From NCBI RefSeq assembly GCF_029227915.1, contig NC_079876.1, forward strand, positions 2,048,001 through 2,112,000: 64,000 nucleotides of DNA, written 5' to 3'. Positions 11,394 to 24,518 of this stretch are shown one piece after another (position 1 is the first letter of the stretch; the number at the start of each line of letters is the position of its first letter). The position numbers and the translations under genes were made by a program. Source of the DNA: Hydractinia symbiolongicarpus (lineage: Eukaryota; Cnidaria; Hydrozoa; Anthoathecata; Hydractiniidae). The notes below the pieces were generated by a model. The model did no database searches and was not told the DNA's origin. It saw nothing but the letters and a program-made list of their open reading frames with translations.

Positions 11394-13570
11394 GGCTTTG
11401 GCCCGTATAGTCAAATGTATACAAAGAAAGTACCCAGGGAGTAAACTCATTTCCCGAACGATTTTTTATTTTTTTTTTCACCACTAAAACGCATGAGACT
11501 TGTAGTTTTTAAAAATGTTTTCATTTTTGATGAGACGCTTAATGAAAGAGGTTTAATCGCCGGCAAACGAAAACCCGCGATTTCCCGTAAATACCGGGCT
11601 TGGCCCGTATAATCGAATGTATACAAAGAGAGTATCCTGTGAGTAAACTCATTTCCAGAACCATTTTTTAAATTATTTTTTCACCACTAAAACGCATGAG
11701 ACTTGTAGTTTTCAAAAATGTTTTCATTTTTGATGAGACGCTTAATGAAAGAGGTTTAATCGCCGGCAAACGAAAACCCGAGATTTCCCGTAAATCCCAG
11801 GCTTGGCCCGTATAGTCAAAAGTATACAAAGATAGTACCCAGGGAGTAAACTCATTTCCCGAACAATTTTTTAATTTATTTTTTCACCACTAAAACGCAC
11901 GAGACTTGTAGTTTTCAAAAATGTTTCCATTTTTGATGAAACGCTGAATAAAAGGAGTTTAATCGCCGGCAAACAAAAACCTGCGATTTCCCGTAAATCC
12001 CGGACTCGGCCCGTATAGTCAAAAGTATACAAAGAAAGTACCCAGGGAGTAAACTAATTTCCCAAACGATTTTTTGAATTATTATTTCACCACTAAAGCC
12101 CATGAGACTTGTAGTTTTTAAAAATGTTTTCATTTTTGATGAGACGCTGAATAAAAGAAGTTTAGTCGCCGGCAAACGAAAACCCGCGCTTTCCCGTAAA
12201 TCCCGGACTCGGCCCGTATAGTCAAAAGTATACAAAGAAAGTACCCAGGGAGTAAACTTATTTCCCGCACGATTTTTGAAATTATTTTTTCACCACTGAA
12301 ACGCATGAGACTTGTAGTTTTCAGAAATGTTTTCATTTTTGATGAGACGCTTAATGAAAGTGGTTTAATCGCCGGCAAACAAAAACCAGCGATTTCACGT
12401 AAATCCCGGGCTTGGCGGGTATAGTCGAATGTATACAAAGAAAGTACCCTGTGAGTAAACTCATTTCCAAAACGATTTTTTAAATTATCTTTTCACCACT
12501 AAAACGCATGAGACTTGTAATTTTCGAAAATGTTTTCATTTTTGATGAGACGCTGAATAAAAGAAGTTTAATCGCCGGCAAACGAAAACCTGCGATTTCC
12601 CGTAAATCCCGTACTCGGCCCGTATAGTCAAAAGTACACAAAGAAAGTACCCAGGAAGTAAACTCATTTCCCAAACGATTTTTTAAATTATTATTTCACC
12701 ACTAAAGCCCATGAGACTTGTAGTTTTTAAAAATGTTTTCATTTTTGATGAGACGCTGAATAAAAGAAGTTTAATCGCCGGCAAACGAAAACCCGCAATT
12801 TCCCGTAAATCCTGGTCTCGGCCCGTATAGTCAAAAGTATACAAGGAAAGTACCCAGTGAGTAAACTCATTTCCCTAACGAATTTTTAAATTATTTTTTC
12901 ACCACTAAAACGCATAAGAGTTGTAGTTTTCAAAAATGTTTTCATTTTTGATGAGACGCTGAATAAAAGAAGTTTAATCGCCTGCAAACGAAAACCTGCG
13001 ATTTTCCGTAAATCCCGGACTCGGCCCGTATAGTCAAAAGTATACAAAGAAAGTACCCAGGGAGTAAACTCATTTCCAGAACGATTTTTTAAATTATTGT
13101 TTCACCACTAAAGCTCATGAGACTTGTAGTTTTCAAAAATGTTTTCATTTTTGATGAGACGCTAAATAAAAGAAGTTTAATCGCCGGCAAACGAAAACCC
13201 GCCATTTCCCGTAAACCCCGGACTCGGCCCGCATAGTCAAAAGTATACAAAGAAAGTACCCAGGGTGTAAACTCATTTCCCGAACGATTTTTTAAATTAT
13301 TATTTCACCACTAAAACCCATGAGACTGGTAGTATTTAAAAATACTTTCATTTTTGATGAGACGCTGAATAAAAGAAGTTTAATCGCCGGCAAACAAAAA
13401 CCCGCGACTTCCCGTAAATCCCGGTCTTGGCCCGTATAGTCAAAAGTATACAAAGAAAGTACCCAGGGAGTAAACTCATTTCCCGAACGATTTTTTAAAT
13501 TATTTTTTCACCACTAAAACGCATGAGACTTGTAGTTTTCAAAATTGCTTTCATTTTTGATGAGACGCTA

Positions 13571-13727
13571 AATATAAGAAGTTTAATCGCCGGCAAACGA
13601 AAACCCGCGACTTCCCGTAAATCCCGGACTCGGCCCGTATAGTCAAAAGTATACAAAGAAAGTATCCAGGGAGTAAACTCATTTCCCGAACGATTTTTTA
13701 AATTATTTTTTCACCACTAAAACGCAT
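13571..13727. repeat. Joint between 15-mer copies 1 and 2 (hybrid monomer)
   Basis: The monomer opens as O4 (GCTAAATATAAG) but continues as CGCGACTTCCCG and AAGTATCCAGGG, which belong to the P monomer near 10,967. At GACTTG it passes into the GACTTGCAG monomer that matches 10,680. The same hybrid stands about 3,044 bp downstream. In the third copy, the monomer opening GCTAAATATAAG near 19,666 keeps its normal O4 tail (CGCAATTTCCCG, ACTCCGCCCGC). This monomer is therefore the recombination joint that created the 3,044 bp unit. Confidence 0.75.
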
Positions 13728-16700
13728 GAGACTTGCAGTTTTCAAAAATGTTTTCATTTTTGATGAGACGCTTAATAAAAGAGGTTTAATCGCCGGCAAA
13801 CGAAATCCCGCGATTTCCCGTAAGTCCCGGACTTGGCCCGTATAGTCAAAAGTATACAAAGAAAGTACCCAGGGGATAAACTCATTTCCCAAACGATTTT
13901 TTAAATTATTATTTCACAACTAAAGCCCATGAGACTTGTAGTATTTAAAAATATTTTCACTTTTGATGAGACGCTGAATAAAAGAAGTTTAATCGCCGGC
14001 AAACGAAAACCCGCGACTTCCCGTAAATCCCGGACTCGGCCCGTATAGTCAAAAGTATACAAAGAAAGTATCCAGGGAGTAAACTCATTTCCCGAACGAT
14101 TTTTTAAATTATTTTTTCACCACTAAAACGCATGAGACTTGTAGTTTTCAGAAATGTTTTCATTTTTGATGAGACCCTTAATGAAAGTTGTTTAATCGCC
14201 GGCAAACGAAAACCCGCGATTTCCCGTAAATCCCGGGCTTGGCCCGTATAGTCGAATGTATACAAAGAAAGTACCCTGTGAGTAAACTCATTTCCGAAAC
14301 GATTTTTTCAATTATCTTTTCACCACTAAAACGCATGAGACTTGCAGTTTTCAAAAATGTTTTCATTTTTGATGAGACGCTTAATAAAAGAGATTTAATC
14401 GCCGGCAAACGAAATCCCGCGATTTCCCGTAAATCCCGGCTTTGGCCCGTATAGTCAAATGTATACAAAGAAAGTACCCAGGGAGTAAACTCATTTCCCG
14501 AACGATTTTTTATTTTTTTTTTCACCACTAAAACGCATGAGACTTGTAGTTTTTAAAAATGTTTTCATTTTTGATGAGACGCTTAATGAAAGAGGTTTAA
14601 TCGCCGGCAAACGAAAACCCGCGATTTCCCGTAAATACCGGGCTTGGCCCGTATAATCGAATGTATACAAAGAGAGTACCCTGTGAGTAAACTCATTTCC
14701 AGAACCATTTTTTAAATTATTTTTTCACCACTAAAACGCATGAGACTTGTAGTTTTCAAAAATGTTTTCATTTTTGATGAGACGCTTAATGAAAGAGGTT
14801 TAATCGCCGGCAAACGAAAACCCGAGATTTCCCGTAAATCCCAGGCTTGGCCCGTATAGTCAAAAGTATACAAAGATAGTACCCAGGGAGTAAACTCATT
14901 TCCCGAACAATTTTTTAATTTATTTTTTCACCACTAAAACGCACGAGACTTGTAGTTTTTAAAAATGTTTCCATTTTTGATGAAACGCTGAATAAAAGGA
15001 GTTTAATCGCCGGCAAACAAAAACCTGCGATTTCCCGTAAATCCCGCACTCGGCCCGTATAGTCAAAAGTATACAAAGAAAGTACCCAGGGAGTAAACTA
15101 ATTTCCCAAACGATTTTTTGAATTATTATTTCACCACTAAAGCCCATGAGACTTGTAGTTTTTAAAAATGTTTTCATTTTTGATGAGACGCTGAATAAAA
15201 GAAGTTTAGTCGCCGGCAAACGAAAACCCGCGCTTTCCCGTAAATCCCGGACTCGGCCCGTATAGTCAAAAGTATACAAAGAAAGTACCCAGGGAGTAAA
15301 CTTATTTCCCGCACGATTTTTGAAATTATTTTTTCACCACTGAAACGCATGAGACTTGTAGTTTTCAGAAATGTTTTCATTTTTGATGAGACGCTTAATG
15401 AAAGTGGTTTAATCGCCGGCAAACAAAAACCAGCGATTTCACGTAAATCCCGGGCTTGGCGGGTATAGTCGAATGTATACAAAGAAAGTACCCTGTGATT
15501 AAACTCATTTCCAAAACGATTTTTTAAATTATCTTTTCACCACTAAAACGCATGAGACTTGTAATTTTCGAAAATGTTTTCATTTTTGATGAGACGCTGA
15601 ATAAAAGAAGTTTAATCGCCGGCAAACAAAAACCTGCGATTTCCCGTAAATCCCGTACTCGGCCCGTATAGTCAAAAGTACACAAAGAAAGTACCCAGGA
15701 AGTAAACTCATTTCCCAAACGATTTTTTAAATTATTATTTCACCACTAAAGCCCATGAGACTTGTAGTTTTTAAAAATGTTTTCATTTTTGATGAGACGC
15801 TGAATAAAAGAAGTTTAATCGCCGGCAAACGAAAACCCGCAATTTCCCGTAAATCCTGGTCTCGGCCCGTATAGTCAAAAGTATACAAGGAAAGTACCCA
15901 GTGAGTAAACTCATTTCCCTAACGAATTTTTAAATTATTTTTTCACCACTAAAACGCATAAGAGTTGTAGTTTTCAAAAATGTTTTCATTTTTGATGAGA
16001 CGCTGAATAAAAGAAGTTTAATCGCCTGCAAACGAAAACCTGCGATTTTCCGTAAATCCCGGACTCGGCCCGTATAGTCAAAAGTATACAAAGAAAGTAC
16101 CCAGGGAGTAAACTCATTTCCAGAACGATTTTTTAAATTATTGTTTCACCACTAAAGCTCATGAGACTTGTAGTTTTCAAAAATGTTTTCATTTTTGATG
16201 AGACGCTAAATAAAAGAAGTTTAATCGCCGGCAAACGAAAACCCGCCATTTCCCGTAAACCCCGGACTCGGCCCGCATAGTCAAAAGTATACAAAGAAAG
16301 TACCCAGGGTGTAAACTCATTTCCCGAACGATTTTTTAAATTATTATTTCACCACTAAAACCCATGAGACTGGTAGTATTTAAAAATACTTTCATTTTTG
16401 ATGAGACGCTGAATAAAAGAAGTTTAATCGCCGGCAAACAAAAACCCGCGACTTCCCGTAAATCCCGGTCTTGGCCCGTATAGTCAAAAGTATACAAAGA
16501 AAGTACCCAGGGAGTAAACTCATTTCCCGAACGATTTTTTAAATTATTTTTTCACCACTAAAACGCATGAGACTAGTAGTTTTCAAAATTGCTTTCATTT
16601 TTGATGAGACGCTAAATATAAGAAGTTTAATCGCCGGCAAACGAAAACCCGCGACTTCCCGTAAATCCCGGACTCGGCCCGTATAGTCAAAAGTATACAA

Positions 16701-17235
16701 AGAAAGTATCCAGGGAGTAAACTCATTTCCCGAACGATTTTTTAAATTATTTTTTCACCACTAAAACGCATGAGACTTGCAGTTTTCAAAAATGTTTTCA
16801 TTTTTGATGAGACGCTTAATAAAAGAGGTTTAATCGCCGGCAAACGAAATCCCGCGATTTCCCGTAAGTCCCGGGCTTGGCCCGTATAGTCAAAAGTATA
16901 CAAAGAAAGTACCCAGGGGATAAACTCATTTCCCAAACGATTTTTTAAATTATTATTTCACAACTAAAGCCCATGAGACTTGTAGTATTTAAAAATATTT
17001 TCACTTTTGATGAGACGCTGAATAAAAGAAGTTTAATCGCCGGCAAACGAAAACCCGCGACTTCCCGTAAATCCCGGACTCGGCCCGTATAGTCAAAAGT
17101 ATACAAAGAAAGTATCCAGGGAGTAAACTCATTTCCCGAACGATTTTTTAAATTATTTTTTCACCACTAAAACGCATGAGACTTGTAGTTTTCAGAAATG
17201 TTTTCATTTTTGATGAGACCCTTAATGAAAGTTGT

Positions 17236-17571
17236 TTAATCGCCGGCAAACGAAAACCGGCGATTTCCCGTAAATCCCGGGCTTGGCCGTATAGTCGAAT
17301 GTATACAAAGAAAGTACCCTGTGAGTAAACTCATTTCCGAAACGATTTTTTCAATTATCTTTTCACCACTAAAACGCATGAGACTTGCAGTTTTCAAAAA
17401 TGTTTTCATTTTTGATGAGACGCTTAATAAAAGAGATTTAATCGCCGGCAAACGAAATCCCGCGATTTCCCGTAAATCCCGGCTTTGGCCCGTATAGTCA
17501 AATGTATACAAAGAAAGTACCCAGGGAGTAAACTCATTTCCCGAACGATTTTTTATTTTTTTTTTCACCAC
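17236..17571. other. One-base deletion marking the third 15-mer copy
   Basis: At about 17,288 the sequence reads CTTGGCCGTATAG, where the sister copies read CTTGGCCCGTATAG. The deletion shortens the period from 3,044 to 3,043 bp. It also breaks the 71-codon plus-strand frame seen in sister copies (11,195-11,410 and 14,239-14,454) and shifts the minus-strand frame. An indel of this kind tolerated inside the array fits non-coding DNA. Confidence 0.8.
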
Positions 17572-19700
17572 TAAAACGCATGAGACTTGTAGTTTTTAAA
17601 AATGTTTTCATTTTTGATGAGACGCTTAATGAAAGAGGTTTAATCGCCGGCAAACTAAAACCCGCGATTTCCCGTAAATACCGGGCTTGGCCCGTATAAT
17701 CGAATGTATACAAAGAGAGTACCCTGTGAGTAAACTCATTTCCAGAACCATTTTTTAAATTATTTTTTCACCACTAAAACGCATGAGACTTGTAGTTTTC
17801 AAAAATGTTTTCATTTTTGATGAGACGCTTAATGAAAGAGGTTTAATCGCCGGCAAACGAAAACCCGAGATTTCCCGTAAATCCCAGGCTTGGCCCGTAT
17901 AGTCAAAAGTATACAAAGATAGTACCCAGGGAGTAAACTCATTTCCCGAACAATTTTTTAATTTATTTTTTCACCACTAAAACGCACGAGACTTGTAGTT
18001 TTCAAAAATGTTTCCATTTTTGATGAAACGCTGAATAAAAGGAGTTTAATCGCCGGCAAACAAAAACCTGCGATTTCCCGTAAATCCCGGACTCGGCCCG
18101 TATAGTCAAAAGTATACAAAGAAAGTACCCAGGGAGTAAACTAATTTCCCAAACGATTTTTTGAATTATTATTTCACCACTAAAGCCCATGAGACTTGTA
18201 GTTTTTAAAAATGTTTTCATTTTTGATGAGACGCTGAATAAAAGAAGTTTAGTCGCCGGCAAACGAAAACCCGCGCTTTCCCGTAAATCCCGGACTCGGC
18301 CCGTATAGTCAAAAGTATACAAAGAAAGTACCCAGGGAGTAAACTTATTTCCCGCACGATTTTTAAAATTATTTTTTCACCACTGAAACGCATGAGACTT
18401 GTAGTTTTCAGAAATGTTTTCATTTTTGATGAGACGCTTAATGAAAGTGGTTTAATCGCCGGCAAACAAAAACCAGCGATTTCACGTAAATCCCGGGCTT
18501 GGCGGGTATAGTCGAATGTATACAAAGAAAGTACCCTGTGAGTAAACTCATTTCCAAAACGATTTTTTAAATTATCTTTTCACCACTAAAACGCATGAGA
18601 CTTGTAATTTTCGAAAATGTTTTCATTTTTGATGAGACGCTGAATAAAAGAAGTTTAATCGCCGGCAAACGAAAACCTGCGATTTCCCGTAAATCCCGTA
18701 CTCGGCCCGTATAGTCAAAAGTACACAAAGAAAGTACCCAGGAAGTAAACTCATTTCCCAAACGATTTTTTAAATTATTATTTCACCACTAAAGCCCATG
18801 AGACTTGTAGTTTTTAAAAATGTTTTCATTTTTGATGAGACGCTGAATAAAAGAAGTTTAATCGCCGGCAAACGAAAACCCGCAATTTCCCGTAAATCCT
18901 GGTCTCGGCCCGTATAGTCAAAAGTATACAAGGAAAGTACCCAGTGAGTAAACTCATTTCCCTAACGAATTTTTAAATTATTTTTTCACCACTAAAACGC
19001 ATAAGAGTTGTAGTTTTCAAAAATGTTTTCATTTTTGATGAGACGCTGAATAAAAGAAGTTTAATCGCCTGCAAACGAAAACCTGCGATTTTCCGTAAAT
19101 CCCGGACTCGGCCCGTATAGTCAAAAGTATACAAAGAAAGTACCCAGGGAGTAAACTCATTTCCAGAACGATTTTTTAAATTATTGTTTCACCACTAAAG
19201 CTCATGAGACTTGTAGTTTTCAAAAATGTTTTCATTTTTGATGAGACGCTAAATAAAAGAAGTTTAATCGCCGGCAAACCAAAACCCGCCATTTCCCGTA
19301 AACCCCGGACTCGGCCCGCATAGTCAAAAGTATACAAAGAAAGTACCCAGGGTGTAAACTCATTTCCCGAACGATTTTTTAAATTATTATTTCACCACTA
19401 AAACCCATGAGACTGGTAGTATTTAAAAATACTTTCATTTTTGATGAGACGCTGAATAAAAGAAGTTTAATCGCCGGCAAACAAAAACCCGCGACTTCCC
19501 GTAAATCCCGGTCTTGGCCCGTATAGTCAAAAGTATACAAAGAAAGTACCCAGGGAGTAAACTCATTTCCCGAACGATTTTTTAAATTATTTTTTCACCA
19601 CTAAAACGCATGAGACTTGTAGTTTTCAAAATTGCTTTCATTTTTGATGAGACGCTAAATATAAGAAGTTTAATCGCCGGCAAACGAAAACCCGCAATTT

Positions 19701-20650
19701 CCCGTAAACCCCGGACTCCGCCCGCATAGTAAAAAGTATACAAAGAAAGTACCCAGGGTGTAAACTCATTTCCCGAACGATTTTTTAAATTATTATTTAA
19801 CCACTAAAGCCCATGAGACTTGTAGTATTTAAAAATACTTTCATTTTCGATGAGACGCTGAGAAAAAGAAGTTTAATCGCCGGCAAACGAAAACCCGCGA
19901 CTTCCCGTAAACCCCGGACTCCGCCCGCATAGTAAAAAGTATACAAAGAAAGTACCCAGGGTGTAAACTCATTTCCCGAACGATTTTTTAAATTATTATT
20001 TAACCACTAAAGCCCATGAGACTTGTAGTATTTAAAAATACTTTCATTTTCGATGAGACGCTGAATAAAAGAAGTTTAATCGCCGGCAAACAAAAACCCG
20101 CGACTTCCCGTAAATCCCGGACTCGACCCGTATAGACAAAAGTATACAAAGAAAGTACCCAGGGAGTAAACTCATTTCCCGAACAATTTTTTAAATTATT
20201 TTTTCACCACTAAAATGCATGAGACTTGTAGTTTTCAAAAATGTTTTCATTTTTGATGAGACGCTGAATAAAAGAAGTTTAATCGCCGGCAAACGGAAAC
20301 CTGCGATTTTCCGTAAATCCCGGACTCGGCCCGTATAGTCAAAAGTATACAAAGAAAGTACCCGGGGTGTAAACTCATTTCCCGAACGATTTTTTAAATT
20401 AATATTTCACCACTAAAGCCCATGAGACTTGTAGTTTTTAAAAATGTTTTCATTTTTGATGAGACGCTTAATAAAAGAGGTTTAATTGCCGGCAAACGAA
20501 ATCCTGCGATTTCCCGTAAATCCCGGGCTTGGCCCGTATAGTCGAATGTATACAAAGAAAGTAACCAGTGAGTAAACTCATTTCCCTAACGAATTTTTAA
20601 ATTATTTTTTCACCACTAAAACGCATGAGACTTGTAGTTTTCAAAAATGT
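19701..20650. repeat. O4-O5 monomers with a single-monomer duplication
   Basis: The monomer carrying CCCCGGACTCCGCCCGC, AGTAAAAAG, ATTATTTAACCAC and CATTTTCGATGAG occurs twice in a row, 203 bp apart (about 19,710-19,912 and 19,913-20,115). The first copy has the private GCTGAGAAAAAG. Downstream, AAAATGCATGAG, GGAAACCTGCG and AAATTAATATTT repeat the order seen at 7.0-7.4 kb. The whole region parallels 6.7-7.4 kb at an offset of about 13.0 kb. Confidence 0.75.
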
Positions 20651-21540
20651 TTTCATTTTTGATGAGACGCTAAATAAAAGAAGTTTAATCGCCGGCAAAC
20701 GAAAACCCGCCATTTCCCGTAAACCCCGGACTCGGCCCGCATAGTCAAAAGTATACAAAGAAAGTACCCAGGGTGTAAACTCATTTCCCGAACGATTTTT
20801 TAAATTATTATTTCACCACTAAAACCCATGAGACTTGTAGTATTTAAAAATACTTTCATTTTTGATGAGATGCTGAATAAAAGAAGTTTAATCGCCGGCA
20901 AACAAAAACCCGCGACTTCCCGTAAATCCCGGTCTCGGCCCGTATAGTCAAAAGTATACAAAGAAAGTACCCAGGGAGTAAACTCATTTCCCGAACGATT
21001 TTTTAAATTATTTTTTCACCACTAAAACGCATGAGACTTGTAGTTTTCAAAAATGTTTTCATTTTTGATGAGACGCTAAGTATAAGAAGTTTAATCGCCG
21101 GCAAACGAAAACCCGCCATTTCCCGTAAACCCCGGACTCCGCCCGCATAGTCAAAAGTATACAAAGAAAGTACCCAGGGTGTAAACTCATTTCCCGAACG
21201 ATTTTTTAAATTATTATTTAACCACTAAAGCCCATGAGACTTGTAGTATTTAAAAATACTTTCATTTTCGATGAGACGCTGAATAAAAGAAGTTTAATCG
21301 CCGGCAAACAAAAACCCGCGACTTCCCGTAAATCCCGGACTCGGCCCGTATAGACAAAAGTATACAAAGAAAGTACCCAGGGAGTAAACTCATTTCCCGA
21401 ACGATTTTTTAAATTATTTTTTCACCACTAAAACGCATGAGACTTGTAGTTTTCAAAAATGTTTTCATTTTTGATGAGACGCTGAATAAAAGAAGTTTAA
21501 TCGCCGGCAAACGAAAACCTGCGATTTTCCGTAAATCCCG

Positions 21541-21560
21541 GACTCGGTATTGTCAAAAGT
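21541..21560. other. 4 bp deletion in one monomer
   Basis: The usual CTCGGCCCGTATAGTC reads CTCGGTATTGTC here. CCCG is missing and an A has become T. I noticed no other monomer with this loss, so it is a private and probably recent change. Confidence 0.75.
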
Positions 21561-23040
21561 ATACAAAGAAAGTACCCGGGGTGTAAACTCATTTCCCGAA
21601 CGATTTTTTAAATTAATATTTCACCACTAAAGCCCATGAGACTTGTAGTTTTTAAAAATGTTTTCATTTTTGATGAGACGCTTAATAAAGGAGGTTTAAT
21701 CGCCGGCAAACGAAATCCTGCGATATCCCGTAAATCCCGGGCTTGGCCCGTATAGTCGAATGTATACAAAGAAAGTAACCAGGAAGTAAACTCATTTCCC
21801 GAACGATTTTTTAAATTTTTTTTTCACCACTAAAACGCATGAGACTTGTAGTTTTCAAAAATGTTTTCATTTTTGATCAGACGCTGAATAAAAGAAGTTT
21901 AATCGCCGGCAAACGAAAACCTGTGATTTCCCGTAATTCCCGGACTCGGCCCGTATAGTCAAAAGTATATAAAGAAAGTACCCGGGGTGTAAACTCATTT
22001 CCCGAACGATTTTTTAAATTATTATTTCACCACTAAAGCCCATGAGACTTGTAGTTTTTAAAAATGTTTTCATTTTTGATGAGACGCTGAATAAAAGAAG
22101 TTTAATAGCCGGCAAACGAAAACCTGCGATTTCCCGTAAATCCCGGACTCGGCCCGTATAGTCAAAAGTATACAAAGAAAGTACCCAGGGAGTAAACTAA
22201 TTTCCCAAACGATTTTTTAAATTATTATTTCACCACTAAAGCCCATGAGACTTGTAGTTTTTAAAAATGTTTTCATTTTTGATGAGACGCTGAATAAAAG
22301 AAGTTTAATCGCCGGCAAACGAAAACCCGCGATTTCCCGTAAATCCCGGACTCGGCCCGTATAGTCAAAAGTATACAAAGAAAGTACGCAGGGAGTAAAC
22401 TCATTTCCCGAACGATTTTTTAAATTATTTTTTCACCACTAAAACGCGTGAGACTTGTAGTTTTCAGAAATCTTTTCATTTTTGATGAGACGCTTAATGA
22501 AAGTGGTTTAATCGCCGGCAAACGAAAACCTGCGATTTCCCGTAAATCCCGGACTCGGCCCGTTTAGTCAAAAGTATACAAGGAAAGTACCCAGTGAGTA
22601 AACTCATTTCCCTAAGGAATTTTTAAATTATTTTTTCACCACTAAAACGCATGAGACTTGTAGTTTTCCAAAATGTTTTCATTTTTGATGAGACGCTGAA
22701 TAAAAGAAGTTTAATCGCCGGCAAACGAAAACCTGCGATTTCCCGTAAATCCCGGACTCGGCCCGTATAGTCAAAAGTATACAAAGAAAGTACCCAGGGT
22801 GTAAACTCATTTCCCGAACGATTTTTTAAATCCTTATTTCACTACTAAAGCCCAGAAGACTTGTAGTATTTAAAAATATTATTATTTTTGATGAGACGCT
22901 GAATAAAAGAAGTTTTATCGCAGGCAAACGAAAACCCGCGACGTCCCGTAAATCCCGGACTCGGCCCGTATAGTCAAAAGTATACAAAGAAAGTACCCAG
23001 GGAGTAAACTCATTTCCCGAACGATTTTTTAAATTATTTT

Positions 23041-23243
23041 TTCACCACTAAAACGCATGAGACTTGTAGTTTTCAAAAATGTTTTCATTTTTGATGAGAC
23101 GCTGAATAAAAGAAGTTTAATCGCCGGCAAACGAAAACCTGCGATTTCCCGTAAATCCCGGACTCGGCCCGTATAGTCAAAAGTATACAAAGAAAGTACC
23201 CGGGGTGTAAACTCATTTCCCGAACGATTTTTTAAATTATTAT
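23041..23243. repeat. Representative 203 bp monomer (type A)
   Basis: This unit runs exactly 203 bp from TTCACCACTA to the next TTCACCACTA. Its layout is: an A/T-rich stretch with alternating T and A runs (monomer bases 28-55); AATAAA at 65-70; the palindrome GCCGGC at 83-88; a dyad GATTT-CCCGT-AAATC at 103-117; a GC-rich stretch around 117-131; the palindrome GTATAC at 143-148; and a second T/A-rich stretch at 188-203. A hand count of a consensus type A monomer gives about 37% GC and about 12 CpG sites. The register is arbitrary, because a satellite has no natural start. Confidence 0.9.
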
Positions 23244-24518
23244 TTCACCACTAAAGCCCATGAGACTTGTAGTTTTTAAAAATGTTTTCATATTTGATGA
23301 GACGCTTAATAAAAGAAGTTTAATTGCCGGCAAACGAAAACCCGCGACTTCCCGTAAATCCCGGACTCGGCCCGTATAGTCAAAAGTATACAAAGAAAGT
23401 ACCCAGTGAGTAAACTCATTTCCCTAACGAATTTTTAAATTATTTTTTCACCACTAAAACGCATGAGAGTTGTAGTTTTCAAAAATGTTTTCATTTTTGA
23501 TGAGACGCTAAATAAAAGAAGTTTAATCGCCGGCAAACGAAAACCCGCCATTTCCCGTAAGCCCCGGACTCGGCCCGCATAGTCAAAAGTATACAAAGAA
23601 AGTACCCAGGGTGTAAACTCATTTCCTGAACGATTTTTTAAATTATTATTTCACCACTAAAACCCATGAGACTTGTAGTATTTAAAAATACTTTCATTTT
23701 TGATGAGACGCTGAATAAAAGAAGTTTAATCGCCGGCAAACAAAAACCCGCGACTTCCCGTAAATCCCGGACTCGGCCCGTATAGTCAAAAGTATACAAA
23801 GAAAGTACCCAGGGAGTAAACTCATTTCCCGAACGATTTTTTAAATTATTTTTTCACCACTAAAACGCATGAGACTTGTAGTTTTCAAAAATGTTTTCAT
23901 TTTTGATGAGACGCTAAATATAAGAAGTTTAATCGCCGGCAAACGAAAACCCTCCATTTCCCGTAAACCCCGGACTCCGCCCGCATAGTCAAAAGTATAC
24001 AAAGAAAGTACCCAGGGTGTAAACTCATTTCCCGAACGATTTTTTAAATTATTATTTCACCACTAAAGCCCATGAGACTTGTAGTATTTAAAAATACTTT
24101 CATTTTTGATGAGACGCTGAATAAAAGAAGTTTAATCGCCGGCAAACAAAAACCCGCGACTTCCCGTAAATCCCGGACTCGGCCCGTATAGACAAAAGTA
24201 TACAAAGAAAGTACCCAGGGAGTAAACTCATTTCCCGAACGATTTTTTAAATTATTTTTTCACCACTAAAACGCATGAGACTTGTAGTTTTCAAAAATGT
24301 TTTCATTTTTGATGAGACGCTGAATAAAAGAAGTTTAATCGCCGGCAAACGAAAACCTGCGATTTCCCGTAAATCCCGGACTCGGCCCGTATAGTCAAAA
24401 GTATACAAAGAAAGTACCCGGGGTGTAAACTCATTTCCCGAACGATTTTTTAAATTATTATTTCACCACTAAAGCCCATGAGACTTGTAGTTTTTAAAAA
24501 TGTTTTCATTTTTGATGA

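Larger units (their letters stand above)
10665..19700. repeat. 15-mer higher-order repeat, 3,044 bp, about three copies
   Basis: Copies begin at about 10,665, 13,709 and 16,753. Marker positions step by 3,044 bp, then by 3,043 bp after a one-base deletion at about 17,288. Markers include GAGACCCTTAATG, TTTCACGTAAATC with GGCGGGTATAG, GTAATTTTCG and AGTACACAAAG, and GACTGGTAG. Each unit is P cassette, three monomers not seen elsewhere, then O1-O4. Only scattered single-base differences appear in the parts I compared, so amplification is recent. The last copy runs on into O4-O5 sequence as the 6.7 kb copy does, while the first two jump back to P. Confidence 0.9.
20651..24518. repeat. O cassette twice, on a ~2.84 kb (14-mer) spacing
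   Basis: Markers at 20,671 (CTAAATAAAAG) and 23,509 lie 2,838 bp apart. Later markers at 21,677 and 24,519 (start of CTTAATAAAGG against GATTAATAAAAG) lie 2,842 bp apart. The 4 bp gain between the two offsets matches the CCCG loss in the first copy near 21,547. Both copies carry O2-O5 in order and lead into a GAGGTTTAATCG monomer. Between them lie ordinary A/B monomers and one AGAAATCTTTT monomer (about 22,465). Confidence 0.7.

Noticed and set aside
23101-23112. AATAAA poly(A) signals in most monomers
   Set aside because: The hexamer sits in an A-rich part of the monomer, is lost in the TTAATGAAAG and AAATATAAG variants, and has no transcription unit attached.
23141-23162. CENP-B box
   Set aside because: The TTCCCGTAAATCCCGG stretch keeps TTC, the central A, one C and one G of the core pattern, but fails at the fourth base and at two of the four CGGG positions. 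I count 6 of 9 core bases, too few to call.
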